Shown: one piece after another, positions 6,280 through 14,200 of the stretch | Layout: every line of letters starts with the position of its first letter | Position numbering within the stretch: the first letter of the stretch is position 1 | DNA from: an uncultured Clostridia bacterium | Lineage (GTDB): Bacteria > Bacillota > Clostridia > Oscillospirales > Acutalibacteraceae | Reading direction: 5' to 3' | NCBI GenBank assembly: GCA_937892115.1 | Contig: CALAUI010000027.1 | Location: 1-33,478, forward strand | Length of the DNA stretch: 33,478 nucleotides | Notes under the pieces: generated by a model | The model's database searches: none | The model's input: the letters and a program-made list of their open reading frames with translations, nothing else | What the model was told of the DNA's origin: nothing | Translations under genes and position numbers: made by a program

Positions 6280-8193
6280 ATGAAAATGACAAAGAAACTG
6301 TTTTCACTCCTGCTCTGCGCCGTTATGGTGCTGGGCTCGGTTGCCGTCGGCAGTGTAACAGCAGCCGCGGAAACCATAGACAGCGGCTCCTGCGGAGCGA
6401 ACGTTACCTGGTCTCTCTCCGGCGACGGCGTGCTGACGATTTCGGGAAAGGGAAAAATGAATGATGTGGGACCTGAGGATGCTGTCTGGCATCTCAGGGG
6501 ATATTCTGATTTGATAAAATCCGTAGTTATAAAAGAGGGTGTAACAAGCGTCGGAACTAACGCGTTTTATAATTGCACAAATCTTACGGACATATCTCTC
6601 CCCGACAGTATTACGGCCGTCAGAACAGACGCGTTTTTCGGCACCGATTATTATAACAATGAGGCAAACTGGAAGGATGGCGCCCTCTACGTCGGTAACC
6701 ATCTCATAAAATGCGTTACCGATGCAACGGAATTTGCCGTAAAAGAAGGCACAAAAACAATTGCAGGTGAAGCGTTTGCCAATTGCGGTCTTACAAGCGT
6801 GATTCTTCCCGAAGGTATTACAAGAATCGATGATCATGCGTTTTTTGATTGCAAAAATCTTACAAATCCAATCATTCCCGACAGCGTTACAGGCATCGGT
6901 ATTTATGCATTTTACGGCACGGGTTATTATAAAAATGAGGCAAATTGGGAAAACGGAGTCCTCTATATCGGCAACAATCTCATAAAATGCAATACCGACG
7001 CAATGGAATATAGCGTAAAAGAAGGTACAAAGATAATTGCAGACTATGCATTTGAGGAGCGCGAAGGTCTCACGAGCGTAAACATTCCCGACAGTGTTAC
7101 ATGTATCGGTGATTATGCATTTGCGGATTGTCATAGTCTGAAAAGCATAAATATTCCCGGGAGTGTTACAAGAATCGATGATTGTGCGTTTTGGAATTGC
7201 AATTCTCTTACAAGTGTAACCATTTCCGACGGTGTTAAAAGCATCGGTAATTTTGCATTTTCAGGGTGTAGCAATCTCAAAAGTATTTCTCTTCCCGCCG
7301 GCGTTGACTGCATAGAAATCGGAGCATTTAACAGTTGCTTCGGACTGACAGACGTTTATTATGGCGGAACGGAAGAACAAAGCGAAGAAATTGAAATCCG
7401 GAATGAAAACGAATGCCTGACTGATGCCGACTGGCATTTTCACACCCACTCAATGAGCAAGACTCAGGCGAAGGACGCCACCTGTACCGAAGACGGTAAC
7501 AACGAATATTACACCTGCTCAACCTGCAACAAGGTATTCAAGGACATTGAAGGTAAAAACGAAACAACAGTTGAAGCAGAAACCATTAAGGCGGGTCACG
7601 ATTACGTAAATCACGAGGCAAAAGCACCCACCTGCGAAGAAGTGGGATGGGAAGCATATCAGACCTGCTCAAGATGTGATTACACTACGTATAAAGAGAT
7701 AAAGGCACTTGGCCACTCCTTTTCAAACTACGTTTACAACAATGACGAAACCTTTGACGAAGACGGAACGGAAACAGCGAAATGTGACCGCTGTGACAAA
7801 ACGGATACAAGAGTAAAAGTGGGTTCAAGATATCAGCTCAGACTGACAATCAAGGGTTACAAGCCCACACTTGACGTGGATTACTATTCAACCGTTACCT
7901 TCAACTGTGAAGATGAAATTCCCGAGGGATATACAATCAAGTGGTCAAACGGTCAGACCGGCGAAACCTGTACCGTTAAAAAGCTTGAAACCGAAACAAA
8001 GATTTCCTGCTGGCTTGAAAAAGACGGAGAAAAGATTGACTCCTCAGAAAGTGACGAAGTAACCGTCAACGTAAACGACGGATTCTTTGCAAAGATTGTT
8101 GCCTATATCCGCATTATTTTCGGCTTGCTTCCCAAGTACGTTGATTTCGTTAAAATGAATTTCTTTAACAGTCTTCCCGTTATTTCCTGCTGA
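6280..8193 (+). CDS. secreted BspA-like leucine-rich repeat (LRR_5) surface protein
   Basis: About 637 residues from the ATG at 6280 (GGAGG upstream). A signal peptide (KKLFSLLLCAVMVLGSVAV..TAAAE) is followed by LRR_5/BspA repeats from ~35 to ~370. They have the pattern GVTSIGxxAFxxCxxLTSIxIPDS, and a longer module, FFGTDYYNNEANWKDGALYVGN, is repeated with variation as FYGTGYYKNEANWENGVLYIGN. Residues ~400-500 hold CxxC modules (CTEDGNNEYYTCSTC, CEEVGWEAYQTCSRC, TAKCDRCDK) seen in many Clostridial surface proteins. An Ig-like region follows, then a hydrophobic/aromatic tail FFAKIVAYIRIIFGLL near the end. It is likely exposed at the cell surface for adhesion or protein binding. No LPXTG motif is visible, so anchoring must use something else, perhaps the tail. 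Its own promoter (6208) and terminator (8213) make it monocistronic. Confidence 0.88.
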   Translation: MKMTKKLFSLLLCAVMVLGSVAVGSVTAAAETIDSGSCGANVTWSLSGDGVLTISGKGKMNDVGPEDAVWHLRGYSDLIKSVVIKEGVTSVGTNAFYNCTNLTDISLPDSITAVRTDAFFGTDYYNNEANWKDGALYVGNHLIKCVTDATEFAVKEGTKTIAGEAFANCGLTSVILPEGITRIDDHAFFDCKNLTNPIIPDSVTGIGIYAFYGTGYYKNEANWENGVLYIGNNLIKCNTDAMEYSVKEGTKIIADYAFEEREGLTSVNIPDSVTCIGDYAFADCHSLKSINIPGSVTRIDDCAFWNCNSLTSVTISDGVKSIGNFAFSGCSNLKSISLPAGVDCIEIGAFNSCFGLTDVYYGGTEEQSEEIEIRNENECLTDADWHFHTHSMSKTQAKDATCTEDGNNEYYTCSTCNKVFKDIEGKNETTVEAETIKAGHDYVNHEAKAPTCEEVGWEAYQTCSRCDYTTYKEIKALGHSFSNYVYNNDETFDEDGTETAKCDRCDKTDTRVKVGSRYQLRLTIKGYKPTLDVDYYSTVTFNCEDEIPEGYTIKWSNGQTGETCTVKKLETETKISCWLEKDGEKIDSSESDEVTVNVNDGFFAKIVAYIRIIFGLLPKYVDFVKMNFFNSLPVISC

Positions 8194-8212
8194 CAACCTC
8201 ATAAAATATAAG

Positions 8213-8250
8213 AACTGCCGTTCCTTAGGGTACGGCAGTTTGCTTTTGTT
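8213..8250 (+). terminator. Rho-independent terminator of the LRR gene
   Basis: Perfect 9-bp stem AACTGCCGT / ACGGCAGTT (8213-8221 and 8232-8240) with a 10-nt loop, followed by TGCTTTTGTTTTT. Confidence 0.85.
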
Positions 8251-8300
8251 TTTACTTTCGGTGTTTTTTCCTTTGCAGAGGTCACAGATTCTGCGTCCTG

Positions 8301-8333
8301 CAACAGAAAAACAGCACCCGATACGGATGCTGT
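8301..8333 (-). terminator. terminator hairpin in repeat unit 1
   Basis: On the minus strand ACAGCATCC-GTATC-GGGTGCTGT is followed by TTTTCTGTTG. It is identical in position relative to the 3' tRNA fragment as the terminator behind the intact tRNA; the second copy is at 8496-8528. Confidence 0.7.
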
Positions 8334-8337
8334 CCTT

Positions 8338-8362
8338 TGGTGGTCGTTACAGGACTTGAACC
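8338..8362 (-). pseudogene. tRNA-Val 3' fragment, copy 1
   Basis: The 25 bases match the T-loop side, acceptor stem and CCA of the intact tRNA-Val at 8728-8752. The rest of the tRNA (5' acceptor strand, D-arm, anticodon arm) is replaced by unrelated hairpin-rich sequence. It cannot fold as a tRNA. Confidence 0.85.
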
Positions 8363-8532
8363 GCGTCCTCACAAGCTCCGTATCGTTCGCACCTGCATTC
8401 GCAGGTTCTCATTCACTGCGCTGCTCGTCCTTTTCCCCTACAAGACCCGTCTTGTAGGGGACCCCCTTTGCAGAGGCCACAGATTCTGCGTCCTGCAACA
8501 GAAAAACAGCACCCGATACGGATGCTGTCCTT

Positions 8533-8557
8533 TGGTGGTCGTTACAGGACTTGAACC
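8533..8557 (-). pseudogene. tRNA-Val 3' fragment, copy 2
   Basis: Exact 195-bp offset copy of the fragment at 8338-8362, with the same junction to non-tRNA sequence, so the two arose by tandem duplication of an already truncated unit. Confidence 0.85.
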
Positions 8558-8690
8558 GCGTCCTCACAAGCTCCGTATCGTTCGCACCTGCATTCGCAGG
8601 TTCTCATTCACTGCGCTGCTCGTCCTTTTCCCCTACAAGACCCGTCTTGTAGGGGACCCCCTTTGCAGAGGTCACAGATTCCGCGTCCTG

Positions 8691-8723
8691 CAACAGAAAA
8701 ACAGCACCCGATACGGATGCTGT
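8691..8723 (-). terminator. terminator of the intact tRNA-Val
   Basis: Directly behind the CCA end on the minus strand: ACAGCATCC-GTATC-GGGTGCTGT then TTTTCTGTTG. Standard stem with one wobble pair and a U tract. Confidence 0.8.
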
Positions 8724-8727
8724 CCTT

Positions 8728-8803
8728 TGGTGGTCGTTACAGGACTTGAACCTGTGACCTCCCGCACGTCAAGCGGATGCGCTACCAGCTGCGCTAAACG
8801 ACC
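8728..8803 (-). tRNA. tRNA-Val (anticodon GAC)
   Basis: A 76-nt cloverleaf with encoded CCA. Acceptor stem GGTCGTT / AACGACC, D-stem GCGC/GCGC with AGCTGGTA loop, anticodon stem TCCGC/GCGGG with loop TTGACGT (GAC at 34-36, reading GUC), and T-arm ACAGG-TTCAAGT-CCTGT. All stems pair, so this copy should be functional. A promoter at 9032-9060 lies ~230 bases upstream, beyond a truncated 5' copy of the same tRNA. Confidence 0.93.
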
Positions 8804-8972
8804 GAATATTATGATGTTTTGGGTTGTGCTTCTCTGAAGCTTTTATCTTTTGAGCCGCTGCGCTTCCGGTTACAACATAGTCGCACTGTTCACCTTAGTT
8901 CACATTGCTCCTTGTTGTGCCCAACCGCTCCGTCTCGCTTCATCCGCCACAGGCGGCGCTCGACTCTGCGTT
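8804..8972. other. noncoding spacer between tRNA-Val and its 5' fragment
   Basis: About 170 bases with no credible gene. On the minus strand it has a CCGCC-TGT-GGCGG hairpin and words such as GAAGCGAGACGGAGCGG and GGAAGCGCAGCGGCTC, similar in character to the non-tRNA part of the 195-bp repeats. It would be transcribed as part of the pre-tRNA if the promoter at 9032-9060 is used. Confidence 0.5.
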
Positions 8973-8991
8973 CCAGCTACGCTAAACGACC
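8973..8991 (-). pseudogene. tRNA-Val 5' fragment
   Basis: Positions 8973-8998 match 8785-8810 at 25 of 26 bases, that is the first ~19 nt of tRNA-Val plus 7 bases of its 5' flank. Sequence then diverges inside the D-arm. This is the promoter-proximal end of the array, truncated in the opposite sense to the 3' fragments. Confidence 0.85.
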
Positions 8992-9031
8992 GAATATTGT
9001 GTTCGTCAAACTCAATTCATTTGACTGTGTA

Positions 9032-9060
9032 ATTATATATTATGACGTTCATTTTGTCAA
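9032..9060 (-). promoter_or_regulatory. consensus promoter of the tRNA-Val array
   Basis: On the minus strand a perfect TTGACA (9060-9055), 17 bases, and TATAAT (9037-9032). Predicted start near 9025, about 34 bases before the truncated 5' tRNA fragment. Confidence 0.8.
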
Positions 9061-9280
9061 GGATATATTTATTTTGTTATTATCATCACTCGGTATAGGC
9101 AGGAATTATGCGGGGCGGTATCATCTGATGCCGCCCTATACTGTCATTCATGGCGAAAACGGGATTTTTGATTTCGGTTTATTTGATTCTTTTCTCATCG
9201 CAGGAGCATTTCTGCGGTTATATTACAATATCCGCCCCCCATTATACGAGGGCGGATATTTCGTTATGTACACGAATGAA
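9061..9280. other. noncoding spacer with two long hairpins
   Basis: No supported gene. It contains an 11-bp stem GGGCGGTATCA / TGATGCCGCCC (9113-9136, one wobble) and a perfect 10-bp stem ATATCCGCCC / GGGCGGATAT (9228-9259). The second lies 22 bases past the stop of the minus-strand XRE gene and may act as its terminator, though no long U tract follows. Confidence 0.5.
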
Positions 9281-9475
9281 TTACTTTTTGTCGATTCTTC
9301 CGACAATATAATCAATGGTCGTGCGATAATAATCTGCTAATTTCCATAATAAACTAATTGGTATTTCGCGCTTTTCGTTTTCGTATTGAGAGTAAGTGTT
9401 TTGCTTTATATTCAGAAAGTCAGCGATTTGAGATTGCTTTAAATCGTTGTCTTCCCGTAGATCACGGAGTCGCAA
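9281..9475 (-). CDS. XRE-family helix-turn-helix regulator of the R-M island
   Basis: 64 residues that are almost entirely a Cro/C1-type DNA-binding domain: LRDLREDNDLKQSQIADFL, then NIKQNTYSQYENEKREIPIS and LLWKLADYYRTTIDYIVGR. QSQIADFLNIKQNTYSQYE is the helix-turn-helix. The start is a TTG at 9475 preceded by AGGGGTGAT; no in-frame ATG exists near it. It is divergent from the nuclease/methyltransferase pair, and the intergenic region carries repeated TGAGATAT sites over the pair's promoter, so it most likely acts as the controller that delays or limits nuclease expression. Size matches R-M C proteins and small phage-type repressors; dimeric binding is inferred from the dyad. Confidence 0.88.
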   Translation of the reverse strand: MRLRDLREDNDLKQSQIADFLNIKQNTYSQYENEKREIPISLLWKLADYYRTTIDYIVGRIDKK

Positions 9476-9523
9476 ATAATCACCCCTATGAATTATTTGC
9501 TAAGATATTACAACATCACATAC

Positions 9524-9556
9524 TGAGATATTGACATATATCTCAAAATGAGATAT
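9524..9556. promoter_or_regulatory. three-half-site operator, probable XRE binding region
   Basis: TGAGATAT (9524-9531) and its inverted copy ATATCTCA (9538-9545) form a perfect dyad with a 6-base centre. A third direct half-site TGAGATAT follows at 9549-9556. The dyad centre is the -35 box TTGACA and the third site overlaps the -10 box, so occupancy would block the nuclease/methyltransferase promoter. Confidence 0.75.
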
Positions 9557-9559
9557 TAT
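9531..9559 (+). promoter_or_regulatory. promoter of the restriction-modification genes
   Basis: TTGACA (9531-9536), 17 bases, TATTAT (9554-9559). Leader of ~66 nt to the ATG at 9632. Fully embedded in the TGAGATAT operator. Confidence 0.75.
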
Positions 9560-9631
9560 TATCACAATTCATGTGCTGTTGCTTAAACGTTTTTATATTA
9601 CTTGAGAGACTGTTTGCTTAGGAGGCAAATT

Positions 9632-10276
9632 ATGGTGGATTTATTATCAAAAGGTACTTTCAAACCAATTGATACGTCTTTTTTGACAGAAGGTCATGAG
9701 GTTTTAATGGAAGTGGCGAGAGTTCAGGAAAATTGGGGTAAAGGAGATACAGACACCTTTATAAATGAACTTAGAGATTCTATGGCCGGATACTATCTTG
9801 GCTATGATTTGGTAAATGTAGAAAAACATGGATTTGATTGTAAAAAAAGTGAAAAAGAAGACGTGTTTTTAGAGGTAAAGTCTGCTTCGTTTGCGGCAAA
9901 ATCGTGGGGAGCGACTTTTAACGATACCACTTATGAAAAAGCAGATTGTTTCAAGATGAATAATGTTTTCTTGTGCTTGGCAGTCTGGAAAAATGCAAGT
10001 GACCTTTTATTTATGATATACGGACAAAATCCTGAAATAGGTGAATTTTTGGAATCAAAAGTCAGGAGTTTCAAAAACGGTAACGGTGTACGTTCAACAC
10101 AGAGTATAGGGTTGCCTCAATTGGTGTTTGATTATGGATTTGATGTTATTTGTGTGAACAGAACAAAGGAACAGGTTAGGTCTATTTTAGGATTAAAATC
10201 TACAAAATTTACCACTATGAGATTAAGTAGTTTTTTAGACCTTGATGAATATAGGGCGAAATATAAATTGAATTGA
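9632..10276 (+). CDS. type II restriction endonuclease, PD-(D/E)XK fold
   Basis: 214 residues from the ATG at 9632, chosen for its GGAGG site; an in-frame ATG at 9602 has none. The catalytic core is readable as GFD69 followed by an 11-residue loop and E81-V-K83 (VFLEVKSASF), the D-x(n)-ExK arrangement of PD-(D/E)XK nucleases. Size is typical of an orthodox type II homodimeric enzyme. It lies 19 bases before a methyltransferase gene and behind a divergent XRE regulator, which supports the assignment as the cutting partner. The gene is visibly richer in A and T than the flanking chromosome, a sign of acquisition. The recognition sequence cannot be read from the protein and I do not recognise a named homologue. 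Confidence 0.8.
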   Translation: MVDLLSKGTFKPIDTSFLTEGHEVLMEVARVQENWGKGDTDTFINELRDSMAGYYLGYDLVNVEKHGFDCKKSEKEDVFLEVKSASFAAKSWGATFNDTTYEKADCFKMNNVFLCLAVWKNASDLLFMIYGQNPEIGEFLESKVRSFKNGNGVRSTQSIGLPQLVFDYGFDVICVNRTKEQVRSILGLKSTKFTTMRLSSFLDLDEYRAKYKLN

Positions 10277-10295
10277 TGCTTTTTCTGGAGGAAAA

Positions 10296-11108
10296 ATGTT
10301 AATTTGCGGAAACACATTAGATGAGTTAATGAAAATTGAATCTGATTCTGTTGATATGGGAGTTACATCTCCGCCATACAATAAGAAAGGTAATAAAGGT
10401 TGGCTTGTAGATCAAGTCAAATATGCTAATTATCGAGATAGTATGAGCGAAGAGGATTATCAACAAAATCAAATAGAGGTTTTGAATGAACTGTATAGGG
10501 TAATCAAACCGGGAGGAAGCTTTTTTTATAACCATAAAACGAGATGGGACCGGGGAATAATGATTCATCCGATGCATTGGTTAGCCAAAACAAAGTGGAC
10601 AGTTCGTCAAGAGATAATATGGGACAGAACTATTGCTGCAAATATTCGTGGCTGGAGGTTTTGGCAGACTGACGAGAGAATATATTGGTTGTATAAACCC
10701 GAAAACGGAAATTATATAGGCAAAGAATTAGAAAGCAAAGACGCGCTACTTACATCGATATGGAGAATAACGCCGGAAAGAGCCCAAAGGCATCCCGCTC
10801 CTTTTCCTGTGGAATTGCCTTTGAGATGCATTCTTTCAACACTAAAGTCTGAAACAGGAGTAGTAATAGACCCTTATTGTGGTAGCGGAACTACAATGAT
10901 ATGTGCAAATTATTTGGGCTTTGATTATGTTGGAATTGACATTTCATCTGAGTATATAGAAATAACAAAAAACAGACTTGCAGATTATAAGGATGAGATA
11001 CCTGCTATGCAGGCAGAAATAGAAAAACATAAGGTAAGTAAAACATTTAAGCAAAGAAAAGCAGAAGGAAAATACAAAGATAAAATCAATACTGACAAAG
11101 ACAAATAG
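10296..11108 (+). CDS. type II DNA methyltransferase, beta class (N4-C or N6-A)
   Basis: 270 residues. Motif IV TSPPY is at 24-28 and the AdoMet-binding motif I DPYCGSGTT at 192-200, so the order IV, variable region, I defines the beta class. LYRVIKPGGSFFYN (~67-79) is the conserved region after motif IV. The SPPY form is commonest in N4-cytosine enzymes but also occurs in N6-adenine ones. The protein would protect the host sites cut by the upstream nuclease. The region between motifs (~85-170) is the likely target-recognition part. A Lys/Glu-rich tail follows. GGAGG precedes the ATG. It shares the AT-rich composition of the nuclease gene and ends before a strong terminator. Confidence 0.9.
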   Translation: MLICGNTLDELMKIESDSVDMGVTSPPYNKKGNKGWLVDQVKYANYRDSMSEEDYQQNQIEVLNELYRVIKPGGSFFYNHKTRWDRGIMIHPMHWLAKTKWTVRQEIIWDRTIAANIRGWRFWQTDERIYWLYKPENGNYIGKELESKDALLTSIWRITPERAQRHPAPFPVELPLRCILSTLKSETGVVIDPYCGSGTTMICANYLGFDYVGIDISSEYIEITKNRLADYKDEIPAMQAEIEKHKVSKTFKQRKAEGKYKDKINTDKDK

Positions 11109-11135
11109 CAATTTGCAGATTTAATACCTTTATTC

Positions 11136-11166
11136 AGCACCCGCTTCGGCCGGGTGCTTTCTTTAA
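11136..11166 (+). terminator. Rho-independent terminator of the R-M operon
   Basis: Perfect 8-bp stem AGCACCCG / CGGGTGCT (11136-11143, 11151-11158) with a 7-nt loop, then TTTCTTTAATTT. Confidence 0.85.
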
Positions 11167-11215
11167 TTTATATTTACAAACAAAAAAATCATCTTTTTCT
11201 TATTCCGAATATATC

Positions 11216-11244
11216 TTGATTTGCCGTTAAGTAAATGATAAAAT
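11216..11244 (+). promoter_or_regulatory. extended -10 promoter of the giant surface protein gene
   Basis: TTGATT (11216-11221), 17 bases, TAAAAT (11239-11244) preceded by TGA. Confidence 0.55.
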
Positions 11245-11284
11245 TACTATGTATACATAAAATTCAAAAGAGGGGATGATTTGT

Positions 11285-14200
11285 TTGAAGAGATTCAAAA
11301 AGGCACTCAGCGTTTTGCTGACAATCACAATGCTTTTCGGCTTTTCGGCAGTTCCGGTCGACGCGGTTGACAAAAAGGAATTTACGAACGATATGTCGAG
11401 AGTGTTGCAGAGCGGTTATTACGTTGTTGACGGAACGTTTATGTTTTACGGTGACGACACAAACGTTAACGGCCTTGAAATCGCGGCGGATGCAACCGTC
11501 TGTATTGAAATTACAGAGGGCTCCGTTCTCTGCGTTCGCGGCAGGGATGCTTACGGAACGGCGGGCGCCGGTGCCGGTATTTACGTGCCTGAGGGCTCGA
11601 CCCTTATCGTCAGAGGCAGCGGTGATCTGAAGGCGGTGGGCGGTAATGCGGCAAACGGCGGAAACGGCTTTGACGGCGGAAACGGTCAGTCAAAAATAAA
11701 CGGCAACGATGAAGCGCGCGGCGGCACGGGCGGCATGGGCGGCTACGGCGGCGGCGGCGCAGGTGCAGGCATCGGAGGTATGGGCGGTAAAGGCGGAGCC
11801 GGCGGTCTCGGCGGCTTCGGTGCTCACGTTAAGGATGCGAGTGACTACTATTGGTATTACGGCGGTAACCCCGGTGAGTACGGAAAATTGGGATCTGACG
11901 GTTTTTCAATGGGTACCGTTTGCATAAATACCGAAGTTAATCTTGAAGTTTCCGGCGGTAAGGCCGGTCAGGAAGGCAAAAGCGGAGAATTCGGAGCCAG
12001 CAGTCTCTTTGATGCCTCCGGTACGTTATATGACTACAGCTACGGCGCAGGCGGCGGAAGCGGCGGCGGCGGAAAGGGCGGCAATGCAGCCGGTTCAATC
12101 GGCGGCGGCGGAGGCGGCGGTGCAGGTGCAGGCGGCGGAGGCGGCGGTGCCGCAATGTGCAACGACTACACAAGCGCTCCCGGTGCAGGTGATGAGCCCC
12201 ACAGTGAAGAAGGCAGCGGCCGCGGCGGCGGATATGACGAATACGGAGACATTGTTCCGCCCACAAAAATGTACTGGGACGAAGGAGTTAATTTATACGG
12301 CGGCGTAGCCGGCTGGTTTTCGGGCGGCGGTGTCAACGGTAAAAACGGCAAGTGCATTTTCCACACTCATATGTTTGACAAAAACTGGTCCTTTACCGAG
12401 ACAACGCACTGGCACAGCTGCATTGCCGATGACTGTGACATTCTTCTTACTCCCGGAATCGATTATACAAACTGCGAAGAACCGGAAGTTGCTTACGGTG
12501 AGCATCAGTGGGTAGACGGCAAGTGCTCTGTCTGCGGCTTTGACGGATTTATGATAAATGAAAACGGCATAGTTCTTAAATACTGCGGCCCCGGCGGCGA
12601 TGTTGTTGTTCCCGACGGTGCGGTTGCCATCGTTTCGGACGTTCTTTGCGGCGGCGACGTTACGGGCATCACGTTATCGGAAAGCGTAAAAAATATCGGC
12701 AAGGAAGCTTTCAGCGATTGCGATACTCTTACAAAGCTTGACCTCGGAAAAGTAAACATTATCGGCGAATCCGCATTTGTAAACTGTACCGCACTCACAA
12801 GCATCAGAATCCCCTCCTCGGTGAAGACAATAGGCGATAAGGCGTTCCAAAACTGCAATGCCCTCACAACTATTGCGGTTGAATGGGAAAAAGCCGAAGA
12901 TATCATTATACCGGGAGAGGATGCATTTGCCGGTAACAGAGAAAACCCGATAACCTTAAGAGTTCCCGTAGGCACGGCAGAACTTTACAGAGCGGTTGAC
13001 GTGTGGAAGGATTTCAATATAATTGATGACCACGATCACAATTTTGATACCGAGTGGACGGGCAACAATTTTGCCCACTGGCACGCATGCACGGAGCCCG
13101 GCTGCCCGATAAAGGATTATTCATCCTGCGGTTTTGATGACGTTGCTTACGGTTGGCACGAATGGACTGACGGTGTCTGCTCGGTTTGCGGCTACAAGTG
13201 TAACCATATCTGGCTTAACGGCGAGTGCGAATACTGCGACACGGTATGCGATCACACGTGGGAGGAAGGCACGTGTACAAACTGCCGTTTGAAATGTACT
13301 CATGACTGGCAGAACGGAGTGTGCACAATCTGCGGCTTTGACGGCTTTATTATCAGGGGTACTGTACTTGAAAAATACAGGGGACCCTGTGAGGAAATAA
13401 CCGTGCCGAATACCGTAACCGAAATCGGTTTTGAGGCATTTGAAATTTCCTTGGTCAAAAAGGTAATTCTGCCCGATACCGTGGTCAAAATTGCCATGGA
13501 CGCTTTCAGCAGCAGTAGTACGCTTGAGGAAATAATTATCCCCGAATCGGTTGAAGAAATCGGTTCCTTTGCGTTCATCGGATGTTTCAAGCTTAAAAGC
13601 ATAAAAATTCCCGGCTCGGTTAATGTAATAAATACCGCCACGTTCAGGAGCTGCGAGGCACTTGAATCGGTTTATATTCCCGAAAGCGTCAAATATATAT
13701 CCGAGGATGCATTCCTCGACTGTCCGGCTCTCAAGGATATCTACGTCAGCTGGCCCGAAGCAGGTGCCATGCCCGCTGTTGAAAGAACGGCATTCGATAA
13801 CGAGGATATTCCTTCCGTCAGACTTCACGTACCCGAGGGCAAGGGTAAAATATACGAAAAAGACGAATTCTGGAGTCAGTTCATTATAGTTGACCCGCTT
13901 GTTGAGGCGAAAACGGAAGCACTTGATGCGATTGAGCAGGCGAAGACCGTATACACCTCCGATGAAGCGGTTTCGGCTCTCAATTCAGCTGTTCCTCTTA
14001 TTGAATCCGCCGAAACGGTGGTTCAGGTCAGCGAGGCAAAGCAGAATGCTTTTTCTGCCGCGGCGAATGCAGACGGAAATCTGGCTTCGGCTCAGAGTAC
14101 GGCTGTTGCCGAGCTGAACGGAATCAAGGCGGGCTGTCAGTCCGATGCCGCAAAGACGGCTATTGATAACGGTATTGAAGTCATCAATTCCGCCAAATCG

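Larger units (their letters stand above)
8271..8752. repeat. 195-bp tandem repeat array containing tRNA-Val 3' fragments
   Basis: Two near-identical 195-bp units (8271-8465 and 8466-8660) differ at very few positions. A third, partial copy (8661-8752) runs into the intact tRNA-Val. Each unit, read on the minus strand, holds the 25-nt 3' end of tRNA-Val including CCA (8338-8362 and 8533-8557), a terminator hairpin, an 11-bp perfect inverted repeat CCCCTACAAGA-CCCG-TCTTGTAGGGG (8435-8460 in unit 1) and a small ACCTGC-ATTC-GCAGGT type hairpin. Because 195 is divisible by 3, a plus-strand frame stays open across the array, but it is antisense to tRNA sequence and not credible as a gene. Confidence 0.9.

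Noticed and set aside
8271..8752. Possible CRISPR array
   Set aside because: Units are 195 bp, contiguous and identical throughout, without short repeats and variable spacers.
8337..8837. 166-residue plus-strand open frame over the 195-bp repeats
   Set aside because: It is antisense to the tRNA-Val and its 3' fragments (the GLEPVTSRTS-type peptide is a well-known artefact of reading tRNA backwards), and stays open only because the repeat length is divisible by 3.
8819..9340. 173-residue plus-strand open frame
   Set aside because: No ribosome site, no recognisable domain, runs through the tRNA promoter and into the antisense of the XRE gene.
9281..11108. Prophage or integrative element
   Set aside because: No integrase, recombinase, transposase or structural gene is present, and the R-M genes are not next to a tRNA 3' end with flanking att repeats.
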